Below, in pieces: positions 56,101-60,440 of a DNA stretch of 64,000 bases. The first letter of the stretch is position 1, and every line of letters begins with the position of its first letter. The notes below the pieces were generated by a model. It saw only the letters and a list, made by a program, of their open reading frames with translations, was not told where the DNA came from and searched no databases. The position numbers and the translations under genes are program-made. This DNA comes from Actinomycetota bacterium (GTDB lineage: Bacteria > Actinomycetota > Actinomycetes > Propionibacteriales > Propionibacteriaceae): assembly GCA_020161755.1 (NCBI GenBank), contig JAIUOS010000020.1:1-64000 (forward strand), read 5' to 3'.

Positions 56101-57598
56101 TGGCGCTCTGACCGGCGGCCAGCGTGAGGGTGTTGCCGCTCAGGGTGCCGGCCGAGCACGACCAGCTGCCGTCCTGGACGTACCCGGCGGTGGTGGCCGA
56201 GTTCGAGCCGACCTCCGACAGCGTGTACGTGCCGGCGATCACCGACGCGCTGGTGACCGCGGCGCTACCGCTGGCGCCGGAGACGGACTGCCCGGCGACG
56301 GTGCCGGTGCCGGTCGCGGACAGCGTCCAGTCGGCGGGGACGGCGAGGGTGCCGCTCTGGCCGGTGGTGGTGACCTGCTTGGCCAGGGTGAGCGTGGCGC
56401 GCGGGGTGTAGGTGTTGGTGTAGGTGCAGGTGATCGGCGCTGCCGTGGCCGAGGTGGTGCCGTAGTCACCGCTCAGCGCGATGCCGGCACCGCTCACGGT
56501 GAGGCCGGAGATGGAACTGCTGCCGGCCCCGTCCACGCAGGACAGGGACGTGAAGGCCCAGCCCGACGACGTCGGGGCGGTCTCGGCGATGTTGACGGTC
56601 TGCCCGCTCACCAGGTCGGCGGTCCTGGTGGCCTGCCCGGCGGCGCCGGCGGCGGTCGGGGTCAGCGTGAACGCGCTGCCCCAGGGGGAGCCGGCGAGGT
56701 CGCTGCTGGCGGTGTAGCTGAAGGCCGGGTAGCTGGTGGGCGCGCCGTAGGGCGCCAGTGCCCGCTTGACGATCGTGAGCGGGCGGGTCTGCTGGATCTG
56801 GGCGTACAGGCACCCGTAGGTGGTGGCGTTCTCGGCCGTGGTGAAGACGGTGGTGACCCCGCTCAGCGAGGACACGGTGGCGTTGCAGGTGGTGCCGGTC
56901 TGTGGCGCGGTGAAGCCGCGGATGATCAGGGTGTAGCTGAGGCCGTTGTAGGTGAAGGTCTGGTTGCCGACCTGGTTCAGGAACGTGGTGGTGTCGGCGA
57001 CTCCCGACCCCGTGGTCTCGTTCATCTCGTAGGTGTAGGAGAGGGTCATGCCCATGAACTGGAGGTTCAGGTTCCCACGGAAGTACTGGTTGCCGGAATT
57101 GAGGTAGATGCCGGTGTTCTTGTGGGCCATCTTGCCGAGGTTGAAGATGCCGCCCGGGGTGAACGAGCCGACGGCCACGGGCGCGAAGCCCAGCGCACTC
57201 TGCGCGGTCAGGCTGAGGTTGTCGTTGACGCACGTCCGGCCGTTGGTGTTGCTGGTGCCGTGCCCCGCCCAGACCATGCTGCCGGAGCTCACGTACGCGG
57301 TGTTGCCGGTGGTGGCGCTCGTGATGGCGGTACCGCCGGTGTTGCTCAGGACACCGGTCGTCGCGGTGCCGGTCTCACTGCCCAGGCGCAGGCAGTCGCC
57401 GGCCTGGTAGTTGGCCGTCCCGCTGTTCGCGGAACTGGCCGTGGAGCCGTAGTGCAGGGCCAACTGGGCCTGCACGTCCTGCGCAGCTGAAACAGTGATC
57501 GTCGTTGCGGCCGACGCCGTGGTGGGCTCCACCACGACTGCACCGACCAAGGCCATGGCCAACGCCAGGACCCAGGACACTCCTCGTTCTTTCAGCAT
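35192..57598 (-). CDS. Giant LAFTG-anchored surface protein with DUF5979 and DUF11 repeats
   Basis: About 7468 residues from the ATG at 57598 (AAAGG six nt upstream; an ATG at 57604 is also possible). Order: signal peptide (to about residue 33), a ~270-residue N-terminal head with no repeats, two prealbumin/SpaA-like domains, about 13 DUF5979 domains (DNA ~51640-56080, ~114 residues each, each with two cysteines), about 45 DUF11 domains (DNA ~35400-51640, ~120 residues each), then a Ser/Asp linker, the sortase signal LAFTG (35288-35302), a membrane helix and the tail GRRRSAEED. The role inferred is a wall-anchored fibrous adhesin several hundred nm long. The frame is intact throughout, which argues that it is expressed. 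No sortase gene is in the window. Confidence 0.9.
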   Translation of the reverse strand: MLKERGVSWVLALAMALVGAVVVEPTTASAATTITVSAAQDVQAQLALHYGSTASSANSGTANYQAGDCLRLGSETGTATTGVLSNTGGTAITSATTGNTAYVSSGSMVWAGHGTSNTNGRTCVNDNLSLTAQSALGFAPVAVGSFTPGGIFNLGKMAHKNTGIYLNSGNQYFRGNLNLQFMGMTLSYTYEMNETTGSGVADTTTFLNQVGNQTFTYNGLSYTLIIRGFTAPQTGTTCNATVSSLSGVTTVFTTAENATTYGCLYAQIQQTRPLTIVKRALAPYGAPTSYPAFSYTASSDLAGSPWGSAFTLTPTAAGAAGQATRTADLVSGQTVNIAETAPTSSGWAFTSLSCVDGAGSSSISGLTVSGAGIALSGDYGTTSATAAPITCTYTNTYTPRATLTLAKQVTTTGQSGTLAVPADWTLSATGTGTVAGQSVSGASGSAAVTSASVIAGTYTLSEVGSNSATTAGYVQDGSWSCSAGTLSGNTLTLAAGQSATCTVKNKFAVGKLAITKTVTGNGYSGGASKAFTAAYTCTSGTTTVKSGTVTVYPNATNGSAGAAVTVDGVPAGANCTVTESGAPTGTSTGLVNSSWVWGTPVNPAVVTIAADATSTVNITNPTTQQLGSFQIVKAIAPRSGVPGAGYSGGATRTFPITYTCTLGGSTVSSGTVDVSTGTSTTIAGIPASSTCSVTGEDQAARTGDFLDASYGWDGYTASAAVTVTANATSTVTVTNYFRRDLVTLNLAKVVTGNGYSGTGADFTIAYDCGAPYVGTVSVAAGGSQSVTVPAGVACTVTEQAPASTLLKGGYVWGDPTYTGLTNGSIAVPKGGTGTVTVTNPTSIGYGRVQVTKAVASHAAQVTSGTVFKVRVSCDAAAQGTTGDYSDTFSLVWPSAVTALTPYLPVGTSCTVTETDAPTGSTALPNASYAWKAAPDAVTVTVPATEDAKSVTVTNDVKRVTATFTVAKDIVNHTGHGTSGYHFSGSYRCDYNNGEDVRSGSWGVTGQGTAASVDVLVGSVCTVTEDTPGAPVDGDRSYTWSTQTPVPTTVGTDGATATVVNTLNRAEGSFNVTKSVQGGTAGTAFATGADFGFSYTCTPLTGDPITGSFTVNAGDSKAPGDAIPGGSTCTVTEGDFPGAIDPYRWDDVALSVSGDASNTGQSGRSITFTTTDDAQPVSVRATNSISAKTASVTVTKSVTGETAGYDGGPVFPVTLTCSTGAQGTKNVAAGSSVTWDGIPLGSTCSAAEGSTTGGLVDGSYAWGEPTIGDAVTLNDTRTYEIAIKNPIRRVYAGIEIAKVVKVGTFSGVADPTQEFTGTWSCTYGNDSPVTGTWQGQGGEAGTLATLSDGADHLLVGSTCTVTEDTAFGAPSADPSYRWDSTPAYDGAVVKAGESNRLTVTNKLLRDTGKVTVGKELTGETAGYAPSGGFAGFSVTARCYLNDPDENGRLEATVAVKPGDEATVIDGVPYGWTCAVSEGSFPTPSQLRDASYAWDSQAVAFSGGGATTTVTAGNQSPHATVTNGIRRVTGHLSITKAFGDGTAEAVLDGTTFSGGYRCTYGERTYTGTWTVDGTGVATLSGDSDIPFTADCTATENDPSDSALVDSSYTWSKPDLGGTVSIASASEPAQLVVTNTAGRRWSGLEITKAYDGPAGAFASSLQVSGTWSCTYRGQVAGSGSWTLPAGGGSVVVARPSDTAIPAASQCTVAENSLAADQLTDASFAWGPVTYSAADGTVTTTADDTATVTVTNSTTRVKASFTVAKQYQLGNGVEASALESDLTFSGRYRCTHTGDAAVTGDWGPVSAGSEWTSPAVLVGSACTVTSEDDRDAPSKADASYLWGDPDLGSPITVVPADQVRPAITVTNPVTRVTGSFGVTKLVTGDTEGIAPSTQYDFSWTCVAANGNTFPANAPGTFSLGAGSTWNAPDDVPVGSDCRVTEGAAPNASDPSYAWDTSFDVVNATGTTSGRTVRFTLPRGNAPVSVTATNHLTRTKGSFTIAKSANPADGATVVPGQAIHYTVTVTPAQIGFTRNVVVTDALAGVLAHADVTDIAVSQGSAILSGTDLVWTVGTVKAGTALTLTYTATVTADANGADLTNTVSATGETPPTACGAACTTVHHTPAWTLSKTSDPASGATVAPGDTITYTLTATNTANAQVTGATATDDLTGLADADVTFTSTQLSRTGNTLTWAIPAMAKGETKTVTYTATVKAGADGATLRNTVTPHGAGATCDGGCSTTQSTVKWTLAKTSSPASGSVVAPGDVITYTLTVTNTGPTTVPAAKVSDDISDVVDDATLGTLPSGVTRSGNTLTWTAPSLAPGASASVDYTATVKAGALGATLRNTASPASTGGHCDGSCTTAATTPKWTLAKTSSAAAGATVRPGDVVDYTLTVTNTGPAVLHGASVTDNLADVLDDAPLVAVPAGAIVTGGTLTWAVPDVAAGGTATLTYQVKVVADGGTLHNVAAPASPGGTCTTCATTAYTPSWTLTKASDPASGGTVAVGDTITYTLTATNTGPGVVAGATGTDNLASVLANADVAFTSPQLGLSGTTLTWTIPTLQPGEHASVTYTATVKTTGVTVTNSVTANGAGGTCVGCTTNSATAKWSLNKTSTPASGAVVEPGDILTYTLTVVNEGPVPVTGASVTDDLSNVLDDADLGALPAGLSRSGNTLTWALPTVPVGGIASISYQATVRAGASGATITNVATPVGAGGYCALTCTTTAHTDGWTLTKDSTPGDGSSVQPGDTVSWRLTVQNTGGTILHGALVTDDLTDVLDDAVLDALPAGASVTGNTLTWSVPDVAAGASTTLTYSGTVKAGALGVRLRNVASPASTGGICGARCSTTQYTGQWTLAKSSSPASGVVKPGDVITWTLTAHNSSQATVAGATATDGLTSVLANADVTATSPQLSLSGNTLTWSIPAMAPGETKTVTYSATVKAGAEGATLTNTVVPGGSGGACTTCSTTHTTPKWTLAKTSTPASGTVVKTGDVVSYTLTVTNTGPATLTGATATDDVSGLVDDATLGTLPSGLTRSGNTLTWAVPDVAAGATATVTYTATVKGGAHGATLTNTAAPTSPGGTCTTCGTTSWTPSWDLAKTSDAGAVVHPGDVITYTLTVTNTGPAPLTGASLTDDLSDVLDDATLVALPSGTTLAADRLTWPVPTVAPGASASLSYQVTVVKDGATLRNTATPVGDGGRCPTSCTTTSATPAWTQAKASDPASGSTVTAGDTITYTLTATNTSGVPVTGATATDDLTSVLAAADVTTTGTELSRTGTTLTWTIPTLAPGQTRTVTYTAKVRATGAVLTNTVAPHGQGGTCGAGCSTTAYTAQWSLAKSTDAGTVVTPGQVVHYTLTVTNTGPVALTGASVRDDVSGLVDDATLGTLPAGLTRSGNTLTWAVPDVAVGGTASITYAATVKADSLGATLTNTASAASAGGSCGTSCTTTQYTPSWTLAKSSSVGPGDTVTPGDTVDYTLTVTNTGPATLSGASVRDDLAAVLDDADLGTVPAGATVTGDVLTWAVPDVAPGASTSLTYRVTVKATAVGATLTNTAAPDSVGGRCATASGCSTTAYTPSWTLAKTSSPASGAVVKPGDVITYTLTATNTSDAQIRGALALDDLSKVLPYADVTFTSGQLSRTGDILTWTIPTLAKSEHAEVTYTATVKAGADGVTVVNSVSPVGAGGSCVGGCATTQSTGAWTLAKASDAGAQVVPGQAIHYTLTVTNTGPVALSGALVSDDLSEVLDDATVSDLGQGLTRSGATLVWAVPDVPVGGHVSVGYTVVVAAGSTGDTLTNTASPVTSGGRCDVCTTSSSTPSWTLAKTSDPADGATVGPGSTISYTLTVTNTGPATLSSASVSDDVSGLVASADLQALPAGLTRTGDTLTWAVPDVAPGTTASVTYAAVVKTSATGATLRNAATPTTVGGTCADDCSTTAHTGAWTLQKSSNAPAVVKPGDVITYTLTATNASSAVVSGAQATDDLSGVADDATVSVTSPQLSRAGNVLTWNIPTLAPGAEATVSYTAVVTADGATLTNTVTPVGAGGSCTVCSTTSYTPSWTLAKTSDPVDGSVVAPGTSVNYTLTVVNTGSVALTGAVASDDVSDLVDDATLGTLPSGLSRSGNTLTWSLPTVPVGGSVSVSYAATVDANSGGATLTNVAAPTSNGGTCLDCSTTSTTPSWTLAKASSVAEGATVAPGDVVGYTLTVTNTGPVTLHGAAVSDDLSAVLDDATLGTLPAGASVSGTTLTWLVPDVAPGASVTLDYAVTVKADASGVTLHNVATPTTAGGECDDVCSTTAYTGAWTLSKSSDAPAVVKPGDVITYTLTATNTSDGVVSGATAVDDLTDVVDDATVTATAAGLSLDDATLIWAIPTLAAGEHASVTYTATVTADGATLANTVTPKGVGGSCIVCSTTTYSPSWTLAKTSDPADGSVVNPGDTVTYTLTVTNTGPVALAGATVSDDVSDLVDDATLGSLPAGLTRSGDALTWSVPDVAVGGTATVSYTATVDELGATLTNVASPNSNGGTCLDCSTTSTTPSWTLAKSSDADGVTVAPGAVVGYTLTVTNTGPATLHGAAVSDDLSDVLDDATLGTLPTGSSVDGSTLTWLVPDVAPGVTATLDYSVTVNANATGVTLTNVAAPTSVGGECAAASACATTTFTPAWTLSKSSDAAAVVKPGDVITYTLTATNTSDGVVSGVSATDDLSDVLDDATVSATAAGLSLAGDTLTWAIPTLAAGEHASVTYTATVTGDGATLTNTVAPVGTGGSCTVCSTTSYTPSWTLAKTSDPADGSVVNPGGIITYTLTVTNTGPVALVDAVVSDDLSDVLDDATLGDLTSDLSVRGRELTWRVPTVPAGETVHVSYPVTVGVDALGVSLTNKASASTNGGSCPTDCTTTSTTPSWTLAKSSDADGATVAPGAVVGYTLTVTNTGPATLHGATVSDDLTDVLDDATLGTLPAGATVDGTTLTWLVPDVAAGATVTLGYSVTVNANATGVTLKNVASPTSVGGECASASACSTTTHTGAWTLSKSSDAPAVVKPGDVITYTLTATNTSDGVVSGVSATDDLSDVLDDASVSATAAGLSLDGSTLTWVIPTLNAGEHASVSYTATVTADGATLTNTVAPVGTGGSCTVCSTTSYTPSWTLAKTSDPVDGSVVNPGDVVTYTLTVVNTGPVTLTGATVSDDVSDLIDDATLGSLPAGLTRSGGTLTWSVPDVAAGGTATVSYTATVDELGATLTNVASPDSNGGTCLDCSTTSTTPAWTLAKTSNADGTTVAPGAVVGYTLTVTNTGPATLHGATVSDDLTDVLDDARLGTLPAGATVDGATLTWTVPDVAAGASVSLGYSVTVNANATGVTLRNTAAPTSVGGECASASACSTTTHTGAWTLSKSSDAPAVVKPGDVITYTLTATNTSDGVVSGVSATDDLSDVLDDATVTATAAGLSLDGSTLTWVIPTLNAGEHASVSYTATVTADGATLTNTVTPVGSGGACTVCSTTSYTPSWTLAKTSDPADGSVVNPGDTVAYTLTVVNTGPVTLAGATVSDDVSDLIDDATLATLPSGISRSGGTLTWSVPDVAVGGTATVSYTATVDELGATLTNVAAPASNGGTCLDCSTTSTTPSWTLAKTSDADGTTVAPGAVVRYSLTVTNTGPATLHGATVSDDLSDVLDDATLGTLPGVASVDGTTLTWTVHDVAAGSSVTLDYSVTVNANANGVTLKNTATPTSVGGECASASACSTTTHTGAWTLSKSSDAPAVVKPGDVITYTLTATNTSDGVVSGVAATDDLSDVLDDATVTATAAGLSLAGDTLTWVIPTLNAGEHATVSYTATVTADGSTLTNTVTPVGTGGSCTTCSTTSYTPSWTLAKTSDPADGSVVNPGDTVTYTLTVVNTGPIALTGVTVSDDLSDLIDDATLGNLPAGLTRSGDALTWSVPDVAVGGTATISYTATVDELGATLTNVASPNSNGGTCLDCSTTSTTPSWTLAKTSNANGTTVAPGAVVGYTLTVTNTGPATLTGATVSDDLSDVLDDATLGTLPAGASVDGTTLTWLVPDVAAGATVTLDYAVTVNAGATGATLKNTAAPTSVGGECDVCSTTTHTGAWTLSKSSDAPAVVKPGDVITYTLTATNTSDGVVSGVSATDDLSDVLDDATVKATAAGLSLDGSTLTWVIPTLNAGEHATVTYTATVTADGATLTNTVAPVGTGGACTVCSTTSYTPSWTLAKTSDPADGSVVNPGDTVTYTLTVVNIGPVALTGAEVSDDLSDLVDDATLGNLPAGLTRSGDALTWSVPDVAVGGTATVSYTATVDELGATLTNVAAPNSNGGTCLDCSTTSTTPSWRLAKTSNADGTTVAPGAVVGYTLTVTNTGPATLTGATVSDDLSDVLDDATLGALPAGASVDGTTLTWLVPDVAAGAKVTLDYSVTVNANAIGVTLKNVVAPTSVGGECDVCSTTTHTGAWTLAKSSDAPAVVKPGDVITYTLTATNTSVGVVSGVKATDDLSDVLDDATVSATAAGLSLDGSTLTWVIPSLNAGEHASVSYTATVAADGATLTNTVTPVGTGGACTTCSTTSYTPSWTLAKSSDPVDGSVVNPGDTVTYTLTVVNTGPVTLTGVTVSDDVSDLIDDATLGTLPSGISRSGGALTWSVPDVAVGGTATISYTATVDELGATLTNVAAPATNGGTCLDCSTTSTTPSWTLAKTSNADGTTVAPGAVVGYTLTVTNTGPATLTGATVSDDLSDVLDDAALGTLPAGATVDGTTLTWAVPDVAAGATVSLDYSVTVNANATGVTLKNVASPTSVGGQCADECSTTSHTGAWTLSKSSDAPAVVKPGDVITYTLTATNTSDGVVSGVSATDDLSNVLDDATVSARAAGLSLDGDTLTWVIPTLNAGEHASVSYTATVTADGATLTNTVAPVGTGGACTTCTTTSYTPSWTLAKTSDQTGNDSLQPGDTITYTLTVVNTGPIALTGAEVSDDVSDVVDDATLGDLPADLTRSAETLTWSVPTVPVGGTASVRYTAVVTASGAQLTNVASPTTNGGTCLDCSTTSWSPKWTLAKTSDVADGAVVKPGDTINYTLTVTNEGLTTLVGATVTDDLSDVLDDAELDAVPAGASIDGATLTWAVPDLAVGGTAELTYQVTLADDARGATVRNAATPASLGGECAESCTTTAYTTAWTLSKTSDPGSGATVVPGDEITYTLTVTNTGPVVLSGTQVHDNMSDLLDDATLVGALPAGATLADDQLTWDVPDVAVGGTAQVSYTVRVNAGAYGHTLGNVAYGEGAVSCAVGGPLGTDGALGDCATEHFSPAWTLSKTSTPGSGTTVVPGDDVTYTLHVRNTSRAQVRGAVVTDDLSDVLAYAALAGLPDGATLTGTVLTWAVPTLAPGEEATLVYTVTVDDDAYNATFTNTAVPGDPGGSCPDTCTAVLVTSKAVVDPTDDNDSGSNGTTSGELAFTGSDLGLLGVAGVALAVGAGLLVLGRRRSAEED
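37143..46835 (-). repeat. 1.07-kb tandem cassette (three DUF11 domains), about nine copies
   Basis: The marker GTGATCACRTCACCCGG recurs on the plus strand at 37143, 38214, 39282, 40350, 41427, 42504, 43590, 44667, 45747 and 46830 (the 45747 copy has one change), spaced 1068-1086 bp. Each cassette encodes three distinct DUF11 domains in fixed order: SWTLAKTSDPADGSVVNPG, then SWTLAKTSNADGTTVAPG, then AWTLSKSSDAPAVVKPG. Copies in the 37-45 kb part are the most alike. Spacing is always a multiple of three. Confidence 0.9.
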
Positions 57599-57639
57599 GC
57601 CCATCCTTTCCCCTAAAAAGAGATGACCATGTCGGTAGA

Positions 57640-57667
57640 AAGATAGCGCACCTTTGGCGGGAAACAA
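57640..57667 (-). promoter_or_regulatory. Possible promoter of the giant surface-protein gene
   Basis: On the minus strand TTGTTT (57662-57667), 16 bp, TATCTT (57640-57645), 42 bp before the start codon at 57598. It is a partial match to a housekeeping promoter. The palindrome at 57704-57756 lies 37 bp upstream of the -35. Confidence 0.4.
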
Positions 57668-57703
57668 AGCGTTTCTCCTACTCAGGGCCGTGTTTTGTGC
57701 ATT

Positions 57704-57756
57704 TGTCCCCCGTTATGGGGACAATTTGGGAGGCATTGTCCCCATAACGGGGGACG
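57704..57756. promoter_or_regulatory. Double TGTC-N12-GACA palindrome upstream of the surface-protein gene
   Basis: Two 20-bp sites (57704-57723 and 57737-57756) form one larger inverted repeat with perfect 21-bp arms at 57705-57725 and 57735-57755 and a 9-bp loop. It could be an operator for the giant gene, a terminator, or a member of the dispersed GGGGACA palindromes. The rest of the 412-bp gap 57599-58010 holds no gene. Confidence 0.65.
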
Positions 57757-58010
57757 CAAAAGCAGCGGCCGGAAGTCACCATTCCGGGTGACAAAGCCAG
57801 CGCGCGGAGAAGGCGACCGGGGCACTCGGGGTGCGGGAGCCGGACGTGGGTCGGGGGAACTGCCGCACTGCTCGTCCGCGTCTGGCGGGGCAGGGACGGC
57901 GGTAGCGTAGCGAGCCGGCCCGTCCGGGTGCGGGCGACACGCCCCGAGGCCCGGACGTGGAAACGGCCGCCCCCTCATCGGGAGCGGCCGTCCGGGATGT
58001 CCGACGGGCG

Positions 58011-59603
58011 TCAGTCGCTGACGCCGGGCACCTTCACGAACTTCGTGTTGCCGGTGATCGAGGCGACCGCCGCCGCGAAGACCGACGACAGGTCGGACGC
58101 CGATGCCGCACAGAAGTAGTTGTCGCCGTCGGAGTTCTCCTTGACCGTGTTGCCGTTGATCGTGCAGTCCACCGCGTCGCTGGCCGTTCCGCTCGACTTG
58201 GGCGAGGCCACGCTGGCGAGCACATCGCGGACCTCGCCGGTGCCGCAGTTCGCCGTGTTCACGTCGCCGACGCCGATCACGATGATCTTGATGCCCTGCG
58301 CCTTCACCAGGTCCGCGATGTCCTTCAGGTTCTCGCAGGACTGCGCCTTGCCGTTGCCGACGTCGGAGCCGCCGGTGTAGCCGATGTCATAGCTGTTGCC
58401 CAGGGAGATCGCGCTGTCGTCGCTGTTGAACAACTCCGACGGTGCGCCGTCGGTCTCGAACACGATGACCTTCTTCGGCGTGCCGTACGCCGACCGGTCG
58501 GGCAGGCTGCCGCCCGAGTCGGGCGTGTTGATCAGGTAGCGCGCCGCACCCTTCAGGGCCGCCGCCAGGTGGGTGCCCTCGTTGGTGGTGTTCTTGTAGC
58601 CGCTCGAGGCCGCCGGGTAGTCGACCGTCCCGTCGGAGTAGTCGAGGCAGTCGATCGCCTTGTAGATGTTCGACGCCGTGTTCACGGCCAGCGTGCCGGC
58701 CGTCGAGGAGCCCGTCGTGTAGTTCGACGAGTAGCCGACCGGCACCCAGTTGCCGTTGAAGGTCCACAGCTTGTTGTTCTGGGCCACCTTGCTCAGGTTG
58801 GTGGCGCGGGTGGGCGGGTTCTCCGCGAAGGCGTTGCCGCCCTTGGGCTCGGCCGAGAGGCAACCGGCGGTCGGCACGCTCTTGGCGATCGTGCCGAAGG
58901 CCACCAGCTGCTGGTCGCGGTTCATCGTGACCAGCATGTCCTTCAGGCTCTGCTTCATGTTCGCGAACGCGCTGGTGCCGTTGTTCATCGACGGTGTCCG
59001 GTCGGCCATCACCACGATGTCCAGCGGGTTGGGCGCCAGGGCGCCGCACATGCCCTTGCAGGACGCCGACGCGATGGCTCCGGTGGAACCGGTGGCGATG
59101 CCGATCGCCGGCGCGAACGAGAAGTAGACCGTCTTCTCGTAGGAGACCTTGATGGTGTTGCAGGCCGCACCCGAGCCACCGCACGGCAGCAGGCACATCT
59201 GGGTGTTGCAGCCGGCCGCGGCGCCGCCCTTGCTCCAGGCGGTGCCCGGATTGCAGATGCCGGGCACCTGCGACTCGTCGGGCAGGGTCGTGCCGGCCTT
59301 GGTCGCCACCGCACAGTAGAGGCTGACGACCAGGCTCGACGCGTCCAGGTCGAGGTCGGGTGCGCTCTCCACCAGGAACTTCTTGGCATCAGAAGTCGCG
59401 AGCGGGGCGTCGGGCAGCGCATACGCGCCGGCCTGGGCGGCCGCGTCGACGGCGACGCGCAGCGCCTGCTTCTCGTAGGCGAGCTTGGCGATGTCGAATC
59501 CCAGGGCCGCCCCACCCATCAGGATCACCATGACGATGGCGAGGATGACCGCCGAGACCCCGCGCTGCCCGTCGCGCAGCTTCCGCTTCGTCGTGGCGCT
59601 CAT
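58011..59603 (-). CDS. TadG-like pilus protein with vWA domain
   Basis: 530 residues. The N-terminal TadG/TadE helix is GVSAVILAIVMVILMGGAALGFDIAKLAYEKQALRVAVDAAAQAGAYAL. A vWA domain starts at about 190 (PLDIVVMADRTPSM): the metal site reads DRTPS instead of DxSxS, with NEGTHLAAAL and FETDGAPSE as later contacts. Many cysteines (about 18) suggest disulfides outside the membrane. The ATG overlaps the TadE stop (ATGA, 59600-59603), so the pair is co-translated. The expected role is as a minor pseudopilin or assembly factor of the Tad pilus. Confidence 0.85.
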   Translation of the reverse strand: MSATTKRKLRDGQRGVSAVILAIVMVILMGGAALGFDIAKLAYEKQALRVAVDAAAQAGAYALPDAPLATSDAKKFLVESAPDLDLDASSLVVSLYCAVATKAGTTLPDESQVPGICNPGTAWSKGGAAAGCNTQMCLLPCGGSGAACNTIKVSYEKTVYFSFAPAIGIATGSTGAIASASCKGMCGALAPNPLDIVVMADRTPSMNNGTSAFANMKQSLKDMLVTMNRDQQLVAFGTIAKSVPTAGCLSAEPKGGNAFAENPPTRATNLSKVAQNNKLWTFNGNWVPVGYSSNYTTGSSTAGTLAVNTASNIYKAIDCLDYSDGTVDYPAASSGYKNTTNEGTHLAAALKGAARYLINTPDSGGSLPDRSAYGTPKKVIVFETDGAPSELFNSDDSAISLGNSYDIGYTGGSDVGNGKAQSCENLKDIADLVKAQGIKIIVIGVGDVNTANCGTGEVRDVLASVASPKSSGTASDAVDCTINGNTVKENSDGDNYFCAASASDLSSVFAAAVASITGNTKFVKVPGVSD

Positions 59604-60040
59604 TCGATCCTCATCTCACTGGTCTTGGTGACGAGCGACGTGTTGGGCAGGCCGAGCAGCGCCGGCGTGAGCCAGTTGTGCGTGTAGGTGATCGTGACGA
59701 TCACCGTGCCGCCGGACTGCTTCTCCGTGTCGTAGGCGCTGGAACAGGCCGTGCCGGGGTTGCCCGGCTTGCGGCAGGTGACCACGGTGGTCACGTCCGT
59801 GTCGTTCGTCAGGTAGGAGGTTTCGGAAGTCACGACGCCCTGGATCTCGGCCTTGGTGGCCGAGAAGCTCCCGGCACGCGCAGCATCACGGGCGGCGTTG
59901 GCGAACACCGCCTGCGAGTTGATCATCAACCCGAAGTCGACCACGCCGAAGATCAGCACGATCAGGATGGGCAATACCAACGCGAATTCAAGTGCAGCGG
60001 CCCCACGCTGCGACTTGCGCGACCTCCAGGTGGTAAGCAC
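59600..60040 (-). CDS. TadE-family pilus assembly protein
   Basis: 146 residues from a GTG at 60040; an in-frame stop lies shortly upstream, so this start is nearly forced. The TadE signature is RGAAALEFALVLPILIVLIFGVVDFGLMINSQ (about 12-43): a prepilin-like cleavage site RGA, Glu at +5 and a hydrophobic helix. The rest is a small beta-rich domain with two cysteines. It is a minor pseudopilin of Tad systems, co-translated with the TadG-like gene. Confidence 0.9.
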   Translation of the reverse strand: MLTTWRSRKSQRGAAALEFALVLPILIVLIFGVVDFGLMINSQAVFANAARDAARAGSFSATKAEIQGVVTSETSYLTNDTDVTTVVTCRKPGNPGTACSSAYDTEKQSGGTVIVTITYTHNWLTPALLGLPNTSLVTKTSEMRIE

Positions 60041-60280
60041 GCGCGCTCACATTCTGCCGATTGTTAGATTCTCCGGACCCCTCCAGAATTACGGCGAGCT
60101 TACGCGGCCACCAGCCACGGTGTCAACGGGCCAGTGGAAACGCACAGACTAACGTGCTGAGTACTGGTTCTGATGCATCTCACACCTCGGAGTGTCGCGC
60201 GGCTGGGAGCCCATAATCCCTAGTCAGAGCAGCTTTGTGGACCTCGGGTTGGGCGCTCGCGTCAACTCTGACATTGCCGC

Positions 60281-60440
60281 AGTCCCCCTTTAGGGCGACC
60301 CCGGAAAAGGCCTTGTGCCGCCCTTTCCAGCGCACCCAATAAGGCATTGTCACCCGTGCGGGGGACAATGCCCGCTGACACCGAAGTCCCCCTAAAGGGT
60401 GACACGACCTCGGTGAACCATGTCACCCGTTCGGGGGACC
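60281..60440. promoter_or_regulatory. Cluster of four TGTC-N12-GACA sites
   Basis: Sites at 60281-60300, 60348-60367, 60385-60404 and 60421-60440 (consensus TGTCMCCC-N4-GGKGGACA). They fill the 382-bp gap upstream of tadE/tadG, and the last overlaps the stop of the vWA gene. No other gene is visible in this gap. Spacer is exactly 12 in all four. Confidence 0.65.

Noticed and set aside
43418-57490. Open frame of about 4690 codons on the plus strand opposite the giant gene, and another of 1763 codons at 35150-40441.
   Set aside because: They are Arg/Gly/His-rich shadows caused by the repetitive, GC-rich codon use of the real gene; no ribosome sites, no recognisable domains, and the minus-strand frame has clear domains.
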